A DNA stretch of 56,556 bases, from the NCBI GenBank assembly GCA_028725765.1, contig JAQYRL010000086.1, positions 1 to 56,556 on the forward strand, read 5' to 3'. This DNA comes from Clostridiales bacterium (GTDB taxonomy: Bacteria; Bacillota; Clostridia; Peptostreptococcales; Anaerovoracaceae). A program made the translations under genes and the position numbers. The notes beneath the pieces are model-generated. The model had not been told where the DNA came from and ran no database searches. It saw only the letters and a list, made by a program, of their open reading frames with translations. Of this stretch, positions 37,842-47,803 are shown piece by piece (position 1 is the first letter of the stretch; the number at the start of each line of letters is the position of its first letter).

Positions 37842-37872
37842 AAAAAATAAAATAGAGAGGCAGATGCCTCTC
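37842..37872 (-). terminator. Terminator of the P-loop protein gene
   Basis: GAGAGGCA/TGCCTCTC stem (37872-37865 and 37862-37855 on the minus strand) followed by TATTTTATTTTTTT. Confidence 0.88.
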
Positions 37873-37879
37873 GTTTTTA

Positions 37880-38302
37880 TTAGTTCAAGATCTCATAATC
37901 TGAGAAATCAACACCTATCATTTCTTCCTTGTCAGCAGAAAGACTCACAACAAAATTCATTCCATAATTTTTAGAAATATTTTTGAGTCTTGTCAAGAAC
38001 TCTGGAAGATCTCCCAGCGAGAAATCTGCGTGTTTCAAAATACTATCAATAAATATTGTCTCAATATCGTGGTCAGAACTTATGATTCCGTATATAAATC
38101 CGATATATTCATCGCTATTGGTTATATGCTCAAAATCTTCCATACACACAACCCTGATACTATATTTAAGATCATACATAAGTCGAGAATTCTTATTTAT
38201 AAAGATTACACTTCCCTTACTATTATCAACAGTATCGTTAGCTAACTCTATCATTTGTTTGGTCTTACCAGAACCCTTATGACCTACGATTAATTTAACC
38301 AT
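37880..38302 (-). CDS. P-loop NTPase of unknown function
   Basis: 140 residues beginning MVKLIVGHKGSGKTKQMIEL, with Walker A GHKGSGKT and a Walker B-like IETIFIDSIL. Short single-domain P-loop proteins of this look occur widely in clostridia without known function. The start at 38302 is supported by AGGTGG six bases before it; an in-frame ATG at 38320 has none. Single gene between polC and the Nudix gene. Confidence 0.75.
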   Translation of the reverse strand: MVKLIVGHKGSGKTKQMIELANDTVDNSKGSVIFINKNSRLMYDLKYSIRVVCMEDFEHITNSDEYIGFIYGIISSDHDIETIFIDSILKHADFSLGDLPEFLTRLKNISKNYGMNFVVSLSADKEEMIGVDFSDYEILN

Positions 38303-38399
38303 GAAAACCACCTCTCTCAAGTTATTTAATTAATTATACATTATCTACTATTCAATTACAATATCAAAACAACCTAGAATCCACAGAATTACTAGAAAT

Positions 38400-41300
38400 C
38401 TAGAAAAAGCAGAATTGATCTGTTTCTGATAATCCATCAAATACACCTAGATTCTTCAGTTCCTCTACCGCAACCTTCGTTAATTTTGCACGTTTTGTTG
38501 CATCTACGATACTGCTATAAGGTTCATTCTCCTGTTCTTGCCAGAAATTATTTGCAGCGTTCTCCCCCATTCCATTTACAGCAGCATATGGAATCAAGAC
38601 CTTTCCGTCGTGAACTAAATATCTTGTAGGCTGAGAAATGCCAAGTATAGGCGTTGCAAACTCAAATCCTCTAGCAAGCATTTCCAATGCGACTTCAAAT
38701 ACGGTAACTTTATTTTTTTCTTTATCTGTAGCATCCTTGCCTTTTTGATATATCATATCGCAGTAATTGCTTATTGCATCTTTACCCTGCAAAATAGTTG
38801 CCGTCTCAAAGTCTTCCACAACGCTGCTGAAATAGGCTGCATAAAATTCCTTTGGATAATATACTTTGTACCAAGCCATACGCATAGACATCATTACATA
38901 AGCAACGGCGTGTGCCCTTGGGAACATGTATTTTATTTTAATGCAAGAATCTACATACCACTGCGGTACGCCATGATCAAACATTGTTTTTAAATCATCT
39001 TCAGTTAAGTCTCTATTCTTACGTACCTTCTCCATGATTTCGAAGGCTTTTTTATTATCTATCTTTTTTAAAATCAGGTAGTTCATGATGTCATCTCTTG
39101 TTGAAATAACCTCCCTCATTGTTGCAACACCTGATTTTATATAATCTTTAGCATTATTAAGCCATACATCTGAACCGTGGGAAAATCCCGAAATTCTCAC
39201 AAGGTCTGCGAATTTATCTGGCTTTGTGTCATCAAGCATCTCTCTTACGAATTTTGTGCCAAATTCTGGTATCCCATATGTGCCATGTTTGCCCTCGTAG
39301 TCTTCATCCTTTATATCTAGTGATTCAGGCCCAAGAAATAGCTTCATTACCTTTGGATCATTAAGTGGTATTTTAGTCGGGTCAACACCAGTCATATCGT
39401 AAAGATGCTTTATCATTGACGGGATTGTATGACCAAGTATGTCAAGTTTCAAAAGGTTCTCGTCTATTTTGTGGTAATCAAAGTGAGTAGTGATTATATC
39501 TGTTTTGCTATCATTGGCTGGATGCTGTACAGGGCAAAATTCGTATATTTCATGTCCATCAGGTACAATGATAATACCGCCCGGATGCTGTCCAGTCGTC
39601 TTTCTTACTCCCGTGCAACATCTGGTAAGCCTGTCGATCTCATACTTATTTGCATTCCACTGCGTTTCTTCAAAGAATTTTTTTACATATCCATATGCAG
39701 TTTTATCGGCTATTGTACCAACTGTTCCCGCTTTAAATACATTCTTTTCGCCGAAAATTTCACCCACATACTTATGGGCCTTCGCCTGGTATTCGCCTGC
39801 AAAATTCAGATCTATATCTGGTTCCTTGTCGCCATCAAAGCCTAAGAATGTAGCAAATGGGATTGTAAATCCATCCCTGTTCATCACAGTCCCACAATCA
39901 GGACAAATCTTTTCAGGCATATCGATTCCACAATCGTATTTACTCATATCACCCCATTCAAGGTGCTTACATTTTGGACAAATATAGTGTGGCTCTAGTG
40001 GATTTACTTCTGTGATTCCAGCCATTGTCGCTGCAAATGAACTTCCAACGGAGCCTCTTGAACCTACAAGATACCCATCCTCTAGCGATTTCTTCACAAG
40101 CATCTGTGCAGCTACATACATAACCGCATAACCATTTGAAATAATTGAATCTAATTCTTTGTTCAGTCTTTCAGATATTTTTTCTGGTAACGGATTGCCA
40201 TATATTTTATGTGCTTTTTCTAAACAGCTTTTTCTTAGGGTTTCATCCGATCCTTGAATTTTAGGTGGAAATTTGCCCTGTGGAACAGGTCTTAGTTTTT
40301 CAATGGAGTCGGCAATCATCAGGGAATTGTCAATGACTACCTCCTTTGCTCTATCGCCAAGATACGAAAATTCGTCAAGCATTTCTTCTGTCGTTCTCAT
40401 ATAAAGACCCTGTCCTCGTTCAGCATCCTTATATCCCATGCCTGCCATCAGAATATTTCTATATATCGCTGACTCAGGTTCATCATAGTGAGCATCTGTC
40501 GTTGCAACAACTGGCTTACCTAAGGCATCGCCAATTTCAAGAACCTTCAAATTAAAGTTTCTTAAGTCATCATTTGAGTCTACAATACCTGCCTCAACCA
40601 TAAACCTGTTATTTATAACTGGCTGGATTTCAAGATAATCATAAAACGATGCTATTTTTTTAATTTCATCGTCCGATTTGCCAGAAACTATGGCCCTATA
40701 AATCTCTCCGGCTTCGCATGCAGAACCAATTATTATTCCATCACGATATTTTGTAATAATAGACTTTGGTAATCTTGGCTTCTTATAAAAATATTTTAGA
40801 TGTGAAAGACTTACAAGTTTGTATATATTTTTTAGGCCCTCTTGGTTCTTCGCAAGCAAAATAATATGGTTTGTTGGTTTTGACTTATAATCAATCTCAC
40901 CATCTTTAGATTCCATGTCGCCATCATCAAAAACATAACCTTCAAGTCCATATATAACCTTGATTTCTTTTCCATCTTTTGATAGCTCATTAGCTATTTT
41001 TGCACCATCTGGGAAACTTTGAACTACGCCATGATCTGTAATTGCAACTGCTTCATGTCCCCATCTCGCACTTCTTCCAACGAGTTCCTTGACATCTATA
41101 AGTCCATCCATAGCACTCATCTTTGTGTGTGCATGGAGTTCAACCCTCTTTTTCCCATTATAATCATCTTCTCTGAATTTATTTGGTTCTGATTTCACAC
41201 CCCTGGCTATAATTACAGTTTCAGATTCAAATTTATCGTATGCCGCATTACCTGTAACGACTATATTTTTGCCCTTAGAAAGTTTTTGAGTTAATTCCTT

Positions 41301-42161
41301 TAGATCTTTCTTTTCTGTAAAAATTTTAATTAAAGTGCTTGAGGTATTATCATTGATATAAATTGTAAAAAGTATCTTACCGGTGTTGAGTTCTTTATGC
41401 TCAGCCCTAAAAATCATCCCTCTTACGGTTACATTATTAAGTTCTGGATGTATATCACAGATGTTAATAGGATCGCCAATCTCTGCATATCCGTAAACAT
41501 CATTTTTCTTTTTTCTAGATTTTGATTTTTTCTTTTTGAATCCAGTATCTTTTTTATTATTTGCTTTACTTTTTGAAGAATCATCAGAACGGCTGTTATA
41601 CTGCAAATACTTCTCTGCTTGTTTTATTTCTTCTAATTCTTGCTTCAATTTTCGCTGTTTTATTTTTTCGTATTCTTCTCTGTCATGCACAAACAAAACA
41701 TCCAAATCCATCCCGAATCGTTTTTTCATCGCATTATGCAAAACATTTGCGGTTTTCTGGTTTAGATTCTCAGTTGCATTTATTCCACAAGAGTTTATTT
41801 TTAACGTACCCTCTTCAATAGTAAACTTATCGGCTCTTATTGCATTGATCCAAGGCGATCGTTCATGCGGACTATCCTTGAGATTTTTAAGGATAGTAGA
41901 GATTATTTCCTTTTTAGTTTGCACCATATCTTTGTACTTGAATGAAATCTTTACATCATCAAGACTGGGTACAACATTCATTAAATTTAGTTTTATCCTC
42001 TCCAAAGAAAAATAATCCATCACAAAATTTGTTTCAAGCTTTAAAGAAAGAATTGATTCTGACTCCATAAAGTTTGCTGAAACCAATTTGTATGTATATC
42101 TATCGCTGGAGGAATTGCCAAGCTCATCGTAATTTATTGATTTTTCAATTATCTCAATCAT
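38400..42161 (-). CDS. polC: DNA polymerase III alpha subunit, PolC type, lacking the exonuclease domain
   Basis: A 1253-residue replicative polymerase (B. subtilis PolC is about 1437). Order: N-terminal domains (1-190), a Lys/Ser-rich linker (190-220), OB domain (222-330), PHP (from VELHAHTKM, about 340; AITDHG; TNHIILLAKN), zinc finger (CPKCK...CPDCG), palm with PDIDLNFAGEYQAKA (about 783), and the C-terminal thumb/fingers with QHPGGIIIVP earlier and YAAVNGMGENA at the end. In ordinary PolC a 3'-5' exonuclease (motif DxExTG) is inserted inside PHP; here YGLEGYVFDDG (about residue 405) runs through a short linker straight into the next PHP segment, and no DxETTG exists. The polymerase parts look intact. 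It ends the pyrH-to-polC gene row. Confidence 0.93.
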   Translation of the reverse strand: MIEIIEKSINYDELGNSSSDRYTYKLVSANFMESESILSLKLETNFVMDYFSLERIKLNLMNVVPSLDDVKISFKYKDMVQTKKEIISTILKNLKDSPHERSPWINAIRADKFTIEEGTLKINSCGINATENLNQKTANVLHNAMKKRFGMDLDVLFVHDREEYEKIKQRKLKQELEEIKQAEKYLQYNSRSDDSSKSKANNKKDTGFKKKKSKSRKKKNDVYGYAEIGDPINICDIHPELNNVTVRGMIFRAEHKELNTGKILFTIYINDNTSSTLIKIFTEKKDLKELTQKLSKGKNIVVTGNAAYDKFESETVIIARGVKSEPNKFREDDYNGKKRVELHAHTKMSAMDGLIDVKELVGRSARWGHEAVAITDHGVVQSFPDGAKIANELSKDGKEIKVIYGLEGYVFDDGDMESKDGEIDYKSKPTNHIILLAKNQEGLKNIYKLVSLSHLKYFYKKPRLPKSIITKYRDGIIIGSACEAGEIYRAIVSGKSDDEIKKIASFYDYLEIQPVINNRFMVEAGIVDSNDDLRNFNLKVLEIGDALGKPVVATTDAHYDEPESAIYRNILMAGMGYKDAERGQGLYMRTTEEMLDEFSYLGDRAKEVVIDNSLMIADSIEKLRPVPQGKFPPKIQGSDETLRKSCLEKAHKIYGNPLPEKISERLNKELDSIISNGYAVMYVAAQMLVKKSLEDGYLVGSRGSVGSSFAATMAGITEVNPLEPHYICPKCKHLEWGDMSKYDCGIDMPEKICPDCGTVMNRDGFTIPFATFLGFDGDKEPDIDLNFAGEYQAKAHKYVGEIFGEKNVFKAGTVGTIADKTAYGYVKKFFEETQWNANKYEIDRLTRCCTGVRKTTGQHPGGIIIVPDGHEIYEFCPVQHPANDSKTDIITTHFDYHKIDENLLKLDILGHTIPSMIKHLYDMTGVDPTKIPLNDPKVMKLFLGPESLDIKDEDYEGKHGTYGIPEFGTKFVREMLDDTKPDKFADLVRISGFSHGSDVWLNNAKDYIKSGVATMREVISTRDDIMNYLILKKIDNKKAFEIMEKVRKNRDLTEDDLKTMFDHGVPQWYVDSCIKIKYMFPRAHAVAYVMMSMRMAWYKVYYPKEFYAAYFSSVVEDFETATILQGKDAISNYCDMIYQKGKDATDKEKNKVTVFEVALEMLARGFEFATPILGISQPTRYLVHDGKVLIPYAAVNGMGENAANNFWQEQENEPYSSIVDATKRAKLTKVAVEELKNLGVFDGLSETDQFCFF

Positions 42162-42194
42162 ATTCTCATCTTCTCACAAAATTCACTTAAACTA

Positions 42195-43259
42195 CTATTC
42201 AGCTAATTCTCGATCTTTTTTTATTACTTTTAAAAGTTCATCAAGCAAATGTTCTTCTTCAACAACTTTGATTATCTCGCCCTTGGAAAAAATAATTCCT
42301 TTACCATCACCGCCTGCAAGGCCGTAATCTGCTTCCTTTGCTTCTCCCGGGCCATTCACAACGCAACCCATTACAGCAACGGTTATCGAATCCTTGATTC
42401 CCTCTTTCTCAAGCGCATATTCCACATCTTTTGCAAGCTTCTCTAGATTTATTTTGGTTCTGCCACAAGTTGGGCACGAAACTAGATTCACTCTATCCTG
42501 CCTCAATCCTATCGAGTACAAAATATCTTTCGCAAAACGGACTTCTTCTATTGGATCTGCCGTAAGCGATACCCTCATTGTATCACCAACTCCGGCCAAA
42601 ATAAGGGAACCAAGCCCTACTGCAGACTTAAGTTTGCCCGATTTAACTGTTCCGGCTTCCGTGATGCCTATGTGTATTGGATGATCTGTCATCTTGGCTA
42701 CGAGCTTATGAGCTTCATAGTTCATCCTAACATCGGATGATTTAAGCGATACAACCAAATTGTCGTACCCCATGTCCTCTATAAGTTTTAGATTCCGAAG
42801 GGCACTTTCTGCTAGCCCTTCTGCATCTACACAGCCTCTCTTTGCAATTATATCTTTTTCCAGAGATCCCGAGTTTACTCCAACCCTAATAGGAATTTGT
42901 CTTTTTCGAGCTGCGTTTACGACTTTTTCTAAATTTTCTTTTGAGCCTATATTCCCAGGATTAATTCTTATCTTATCTGCACCCTGGCTGATAGCTTCAA
43001 TTGCCAGTCTATAATCAAAATGTATATCGGCAACCATCGGAATATCGAGTTTTCTTTTGATTCTTCCAAAAATTTCAGCTGCCTCCATGCTAGGTACGGC
43101 AAGTCGAATTATTTGACAGCCTTCATTGCTTAGCTCTTCAATCTGTTTTGTCAACGCGGATTCATCCAACGGGTTCACATTTGTCATCGACTGTATCGCA
43201 ATCGGATTTCCACCACCTATTAAGACATCTCCTATTTTTACGACTTTCTTACTGCTCAT
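42195..43259 (-). CDS. ispG: 4-hydroxy-3-methylbut-2-enyl-diphosphate synthase
   Basis: A 354-residue [4Fe-4S] enzyme of the MEP isoprenoid pathway (also GcpE). It starts KVVKIGDVLIGGGNPIAIQS, and carries the cluster cysteines in SCPTCGRTKINL and GCVVNGPGEAKEAD. It overlaps rseP by four bases, and dxr of the same pathway lies one gene further upstream. Confidence 0.96.
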   Translation of the reverse strand: MSSKKVVKIGDVLIGGGNPIAIQSMTNVNPLDESALTKQIEELSNEGCQIIRLAVPSMEAAEIFGRIKRKLDIPMVADIHFDYRLAIEAISQGADKIRINPGNIGSKENLEKVVNAARKRQIPIRVGVNSGSLEKDIIAKRGCVDAEGLAESALRNLKLIEDMGYDNLVVSLKSSDVRMNYEAHKLVAKMTDHPIHIGITEAGTVKSGKLKSAVGLGSLILAGVGDTMRVSLTADPIEEVRFAKDILYSIGLRQDRVNLVSCPTCGRTKINLEKLAKDVEYALEKEGIKDSITVAVMGCVVNGPGEAKEADYGLAGGDGKGIIFSKGEIIKVVEEEHLLDELLKVIKKDRELAE

Positions 43260-44245
43260 ATCAGTTTACCTACATCATTTATTGTTACGATTACTGCCAG
43301 GATTAGCAAAAGTCCCATACCAACGGCGTGGATTATTCCTTCTGTTCTATCGCTTATCATCTTGCCTGTAATTGATCTGATAAACACGAAAAGAATTCTT
43401 CCTCCGTCAAGTGCTGGTAGCGGTAAAAGATTGATAATAGCTAGGTTCATGCTCACCAGTGCAACAAAGGCAGCCACATATTGTATTCCCAGTTTGCTTG
43501 TTTGACCAACCATAGATACCATGCCTACGGGACCTGCAATATCCTTTGTTGAAATGCCTCCAGTAATCAGGCCTTTAAAAGCAACCAACATAGACTTGCC
43601 CATATCGTATGTGGCAATGGTTCCGCCTTCAATCGCTTTACCAGGATCTCTTGTTAGCCGGCTCGATATACCTATTATATTTTGCCCCTCAAGTTTCTCC
43701 GGTTGAATTTCAAATTGATGCTTTTTGTTTTCACGCAAAACTTCGACAGACAATTTGTCATCTGAAGACTTAATTTCTTCGACAACCTTATTCCAATTAT
43801 TGGTCTTCTCGCCATTGATTGATATGATTTGATCTCCCGACAAAACACCTGCTTTATCGGCTGGACTATCAATTTTGACGTTATCTATTGTAGTAGAAGC
43901 AGTGCCATATGAAAATGCTAATATTACAAGTATAAGCCATGCAGTGATTATATTCATCATTGCACCTGCTATGAGTACGGCAATTTTTGAAAGAGGGGAT
44001 TTATTATTGAAAGCCTTAGGGTTATCACTCTCTTCATTCTCGCCCTCCATGGCACAAAAGCCACCAATTGGTAGAAGTCTAACAGAATACAGCGTCTCGC
44101 CTTTTTGTTTATTCCAAAGTTTAGGTCCCATGCCTATTGAAAACTCATTAACCTGGACTCCAACAGCCTTTGCAACGGCAAAATGTCCAAATTCATGAGG
44201 TATTATCATCATTAAAAAAAGTAATATAGCATAGATTGCTACCAT
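43256..44245 (-). CDS. rseP: Site-2 metalloprotease RseP/RasP
   Basis: A 329-residue intramembrane zinc protease: HEFGHFAVAKAVGV near the N-terminus (metal-binding His and catalytic Glu), a single PDZ domain (about 115-195), and NLLPLPALDGGRILF with the third metal ligand. It cuts regulatory membrane proteins such as anti-sigma factors and residual signal peptides. It overlaps dxr by seven bases. Confidence 0.94.
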   Translation of the reverse strand: MVAIYAILLFLMMIIPHEFGHFAVAKAVGVQVNEFSIGMGPKLWNKQKGETLYSVRLLPIGGFCAMEGENEESDNPKAFNNKSPLSKIAVLIAGAMMNIITAWLILVILAFSYGTASTTIDNVKIDSPADKAGVLSGDQIISINGEKTNNWNKVVEEIKSSDDKLSVEVLRENKKHQFEIQPEKLEGQNIIGISSRLTRDPGKAIEGGTIATYDMGKSMLVAFKGLITGGISTKDIAGPVGMVSMVGQTSKLGIQYVAAFVALVSMNLAIINLLPLPALDGGRILFVFIRSITGKMISDRTEGIIHAVGMGLLLILAVIVTINDVGKLI

Positions 44246-45426
44246 AGTCCTCTCCTAATTTTTTCCTTTACTTCTCTGTCCATTTCTTTAATTTCATCAA
44301 TTGACTTTAGTTCTACAGGTTGATGTTTTTCTAAAAACGATTCTAAATTATTTTGTATATCTATGAATTTAATCTTTTCTTTTAAGAATAAATCAACAAG
44401 GGCCTCATTGGCTGAGTTTAATACCGCAGGATAGCTCTTGCCTTCTTCTAGTGCCGCGTAAGCAAATGCCAAACACTTAAAGGTCGACATATCTGGCTTT
44501 TCCAAGGTCAAATTTCCTATTTCAAATAGGTCTGTAAATTTCATGCTTTTAGCTCCAAGTTCCGAGTTGCCATCGCTTACAGATATAATATTCTTTCGCT
44601 CGCCATAGTTAATTGCATATGATATTGGCACCCTCATATCAGGCATTCCCATTTGAGCGATTATCGATCCGTCGATAAATTCAACCGCTGAATGAATAAT
44701 ACTTTGAGGATGTACGTGGACATCTATTTTGTATAGATCAACGTCAAAGAGCCATTTGGCTTCAATAACCTCTAGCCCCTTGTTCATCATGGTTGCAGAG
44801 TCTACCGTTATCTTCTTTCCCATTGACCAGTTTGGATGATTAAGAGCATCCTGAAGGGTTACATTTTGTAATTGCTCAATGCTATACCCTCTAAACGGTC
44901 CCCCTGATGCAGTTAGAATTATCCTTCTTATCACATTCTCTGAGGTGTTTGGGTCCCTATATGTATTAAGACATTGATATATCGCGCTGTGCTCACTGTC
45001 TACAGGAAGAATCTCAATACCCTGATTTCGAGCGGCTTCCATAATAATTTTACCGCCAGCAACTAGAGTCTCCTTATTTGCAAGGGCAATGTCTTTGCCC
45101 GATAAGATCGCCTTATACGTTGGTTCAAGTCCGACCATTCCCATTATTCCATTGAGCAATAGATCAGCATCACACTCCGCTACGGCATTTAGCCCATCTT
45201 CTCCCCACAACACATCGATACTAGAGTATTTTGTTGATAGAGGCTTAGCATCTTCCTCTCTCTCAACAGAAACCAACTTCGGATTAAAATGCTCAATCTG
45301 CTCAGATAGAAGTTCAATGTTTCTGCCGCACGCAAGTGCAGCGACTTCTATTTCATCACCATTGATAATGTCGAGAGCATGACGCCCTATAGAACCTGTT
45401 GAGCCAAGAATTGAAATTTTCTTCAC
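44239..45426 (-). CDS. dxr: 1-deoxy-D-xylulose-5-phosphate reductoisomerase
   Basis: A 395-residue NADPH enzyme of the MEP pathway: GSTGSIGRHALDII, ALANKETLVAGG, LPVDSEHSAI, TASGGPFRG and VHPQSIIHSAVEFIDGS. It makes MEP from DXP, leading towards IspG and ultimately to the UppS substrate. A 130-base AT-rich gap with possible promoter elements separates it from cdsA; I could not assign them with confidence. Confidence 0.97.
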   Translation of the reverse strand: MKKISILGSTGSIGRHALDIINGDEIEVAALACGRNIELLSEQIEHFNPKLVSVEREEDAKPLSTKYSSIDVLWGEDGLNAVAECDADLLLNGIMGMVGLEPTYKAILSGKDIALANKETLVAGGKIIMEAARNQGIEILPVDSEHSAIYQCLNTYRDPNTSENVIRRIILTASGGPFRGYSIEQLQNVTLQDALNHPNWSMGKKITVDSATMMNKGLEVIEAKWLFDVDLYKIDVHVHPQSIIHSAVEFIDGSIIAQMGMPDMRVPISYAINYGERKNIISVSDGNSELGAKSMKFTDLFEIGNLTLEKPDMSTFKCLAFAYAALEEGKSYPAVLNSANEALVDLFLKEKIKFIDIQNNLESFLEKHQPVELKSIDEIKEMDREVKEKIRRGLW

Positions 45427-45556
45427 TTATAACCACCTATACCCTTAATCTATAAATTTTTCATTATAAATTTTATACTCTTCTTTAATTGCTGAATCCT
45501 AGTAATTCTGCATAGTTGAATAATTGAAAGCTATGATTAACAATTGCATAATTTGA

Positions 45557-46336
45557 TTATTGCATTATAAAGTACACGTAGTAAAAAACTACAGGTGCAA
45601 CGAAAAGCACACTATCGAATCTATCCATTATTCCGCCGTGTCCAGGGATTAAATTGCCATAATCCTTGATACCCATCTTTCGCTTGAACGCAGATGCTGT
45701 CAAATCTCCTGCCATAGAAATAGGGCTGCATATTATCCCCAGAATTATGCAATGAATCAACATGTCTGGCATAACCAATAATCCAAAAATCGTTGAACAA
45801 AGTGCACTGCCTACTACACCGCCAATTGCTCCTTCTATTGTCTTCTTTGGGCTGAGGACGGGTGCTAGCTTGTGCTTCCCGAAAAAATATCCGGTAAAAT
45901 ACGCGAAAATATCTGAACCAAAGGCAGTGATAAAAATAATCCAGACTATTTTGTGCATTGTAATATCAACCAAATATACATGATATGCAAAAAATACAAC
46001 GTACACGATGCCCATAATCGTAGCCATCGAATCTGCCATTTCTCGTTCTTCAATCTTAAACATATAGATGAGTGAGATTATTATAAAAAACGTCAGCCAC
46101 AGCATCATGACATCAGTTCTCTCTTGGACCAAGCTACCAATTACAGCAAGTGACATAGCTGCTATTCTGCCAATCAAATGGCAAGGTTTGATGCCCACAT
46201 TTTCAAAGCCATTATAAAATTCTTTAACCCCTAGCATGCCTACCATAATAGATGCAGCTAAAATAAAATATCCACCTAAATAAACTAATATCAATAGCGG
46301 GACCATTATTAATCCCGAAATAACCCTAGTTTTCAA
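45557..46336 (-). CDS. cdsA: Phosphatidate cytidylyltransferase
   Basis: A 259-residue polytopic membrane enzyme making CDP-diacylglycerol. The family signature near the C-terminus is clear: GDLTASAFKRKMGIKDYG followed by PGHGGIMDRFDS; SDIFAYFTG and LSPKKTIEGAIGG are also typical. It starts three bases after the uppS stop. Confidence 0.95.
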   Translation of the reverse strand: MKTRVISGLIMVPLLILVYLGGYFILAASIMVGMLGVKEFYNGFENVGIKPCHLIGRIAAMSLAVIGSLVQERTDVMMLWLTFFIIISLIYMFKIEEREMADSMATIMGIVYVVFFAYHVYLVDITMHKIVWIIFITAFGSDIFAYFTGYFFGKHKLAPVLSPKKTIEGAIGGVVGSALCSTIFGLLVMPDMLIHCIILGIICSPISMAGDLTASAFKRKMGIKDYGNLIPGHGGIMDRFDSVLFVAPVVFYYVYFIMQ

Positions 46337-46338
46337 AT

Positions 46339-47130
46339 CTATCTTCCTCCAAAACGTCTATTCCTGTTACCGTACTCTTCAATGATTCTCCAAAACTCTT
46401 CGGGCGTAAAGTCGGGCCACAAAACAGGTGTAAATGCAAACTCACTGTATGCAGCCTGCCAAAGCAAGAAATTCGAAAGTCTCTCTTCTCCGCTAGTTCT
46501 TATTATCAGATCTGGATCAGGGATGTTTCCAGTCTCATCTCCTGTATAAAGATATTTAGAGAAATTATCTTCAGTAATTAAATCCTCAACCATAGAATTA
46601 ATTTTTGCATATGATAATTGACTAAAAATAACATTTTCAGAATCACAAAGATCATGTGTCTTCTTAAGTGCATCAGCAAACAGATTTCGAGCGGCTCTAA
46701 TCATCTCAGCTCTGCTACCATAGTTAATCGCAATATTAAGGGTTAAACCGGTGTTATTCTTAGTAGTTTCAAGTGTCTCAAGGAGCTTTTCAAGTGCCGG
46801 CTTTGGAATCTTTTCAAAATCACCTATTGCATTTACCTTAACATTGTTTCTGTGAAGCTCTTTAAGTTCGCTCTCCACATACTTGACTAGGAGTTTAAAT
46901 ATTCCGCTAACCTCTTCATTACTCCTCTTCCAATTTTCAGTCGAGAACGCATAAACGGTTAGATATTTGATGCCCCAATCTGATGCAGCCCTTGTCGCTG
47001 TAATCATAGCCTTCATTCCGGCATTATGTCCTGCGAGGCGTGGTAGGCCTTTTTTCTTAGCCCATCTTCCATTGCCGTCCATAATAATAGCAACGTGTGC
47101 TGGCATGTTCACTTCATTTAAATTATCCAT
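46339..47130 (-). CDS. uppS: Undecaprenyl diphosphate synthase
   Basis: 263 residues from the chosen start: HVAIIMDGNGRWAKKKGLPR with catalytic Asp, RLAGHNAGMKA, YAFSTENWKR and the C-terminal DLIIRTSGEERLSNFLLWQ. It makes the C55 lipid carrier for peptidoglycan. The frame opens at 47205, but those first 25 codons lie in an intergenic hairpin and lack a ribosome binding site; the ATG at 47130 gives the family length, with AAGGA upstream at a rather long 14 bases. The later in-frame ATG at 47106 is also possible. Confidence 0.94.
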   Translation of the reverse strand: MDNLNEVNMPAHVAIIMDGNGRWAKKKGLPRLAGHNAGMKAMITATRAASDWGIKYLTVYAFSTENWKRSNEEVSGIFKLLVKYVESELKELHRNNVKVNAIGDFEKIPKPALEKLLETLETTKNNTGLTLNIAINYGSRAEMIRAARNLFADALKKTHDLCDSENVIFSQLSYAKINSMVEDLITEDNFSKYLYTGDETGNIPDPDLIIRTSGEERLSNFLLWQAAYSEFAFTPVLWPDFTPEEFWRIIEEYGNRNRRFGGR

Positions 47131-47183
47131 ACAAACTGTCCGTTTCCTTAAAGTTGATATTGTCAAACTTCTCTCATTAATGG

Positions 47184-47212
47184 AATATGGCTGCTGAGCA
47201 GCCATATTTTTT
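47184..47212 (+). terminator. Hairpin with plus-strand T run between frr and uppS
   Basis: AATATGGCTGC/GCAGCCATATT (47184-47194, 47198-47208) closes a three-base loop and is followed by TTTT on the plus strand, so it looks like a terminator for transcription opposite to the genes. In the sense direction it has no T run and may instead be an RNA-processing or stabilising stem. Confidence 0.5.
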
Positions 47213-47765
47213 AAACTTCCATAATATCTTTTTCTTTTTCAGCTATGACATCATCTATGTCTTTCACTGCTTTATCTATACTCTTTTGAACCTTATCAAG
47301 ATCAGACTTAAATTCGTCCTCTGAGATCTCTCCATTCTTTTCGCTCTTCTTTAAGGCATCATTTGCCTCTCTTCTCAAATTACGAATTGCGATTTTTGAA
47401 TCTTCACCCATCTTTTTAACAGTTTTCACAAGTTCTTTCCTGCGTTCCTCAGTCAAAGGTGGGATTGAAAGCCTCACGACCTTACCATCATTAACAGGCG
47501 CTATTCCTAGGTCAGCCAGATTAATCGCTTTTTCGATATCTCCAATTGATTTAGGATCAAATGGCGTTATCATAATCGTTCTCGGATCAGGAACTGAAAT
47601 ATTAGATAAATTTTTCAAAGGACTGGGTGAGCCATAGTAGTCAACCATCACTTTATCAAGTAGAGCAGGATTCGCTCTTCCTGCTCTAACAGTTTTTAAA
47701 TCCGACCTTAAAACATCTATAGTTTTACCTATCTTCTCTTCCATTGTCTTATGTGAATGACTCAT
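47211..47765 (-). CDS. frr: Ribosome recycling factor
   Basis: A 184-residue RRF: LKTVRAGRANPALLDKVMVDYYG and the central VRLSIPPLTEERRKELVK are diagnostic. With EF-G it splits post-termination ribosomes. Downstream of pyrH by 38 bases, as usual. Confidence 0.97.
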   Translation of the reverse strand: MSHSHKTMEEKIGKTIDVLRSDLKTVRAGRANPALLDKVMVDYYGSPSPLKNLSNISVPDPRTIMITPFDPKSIGDIEKAINLADLGIAPVNDGKVVRLSIPPLTEERRKELVKTVKKMGEDSKIAIRNLRREANDALKKSEKNGEISEDEFKSDLDKVQKSIDKAVKDIDDVIAEKEKDIMEV

Positions 47766-47803
47766 CTTTCTTCCTCCTGCATATTAATATTTTTAGAATA
47801 TAC

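Noticed and set aside
40865..40950. Frameshift as the explanation for the short PolC
   Set aside because: The frame is continuous and the missing segment corresponds to one whole domain with both PHP halves joined neatly, so a clean absence is more likely than damage.
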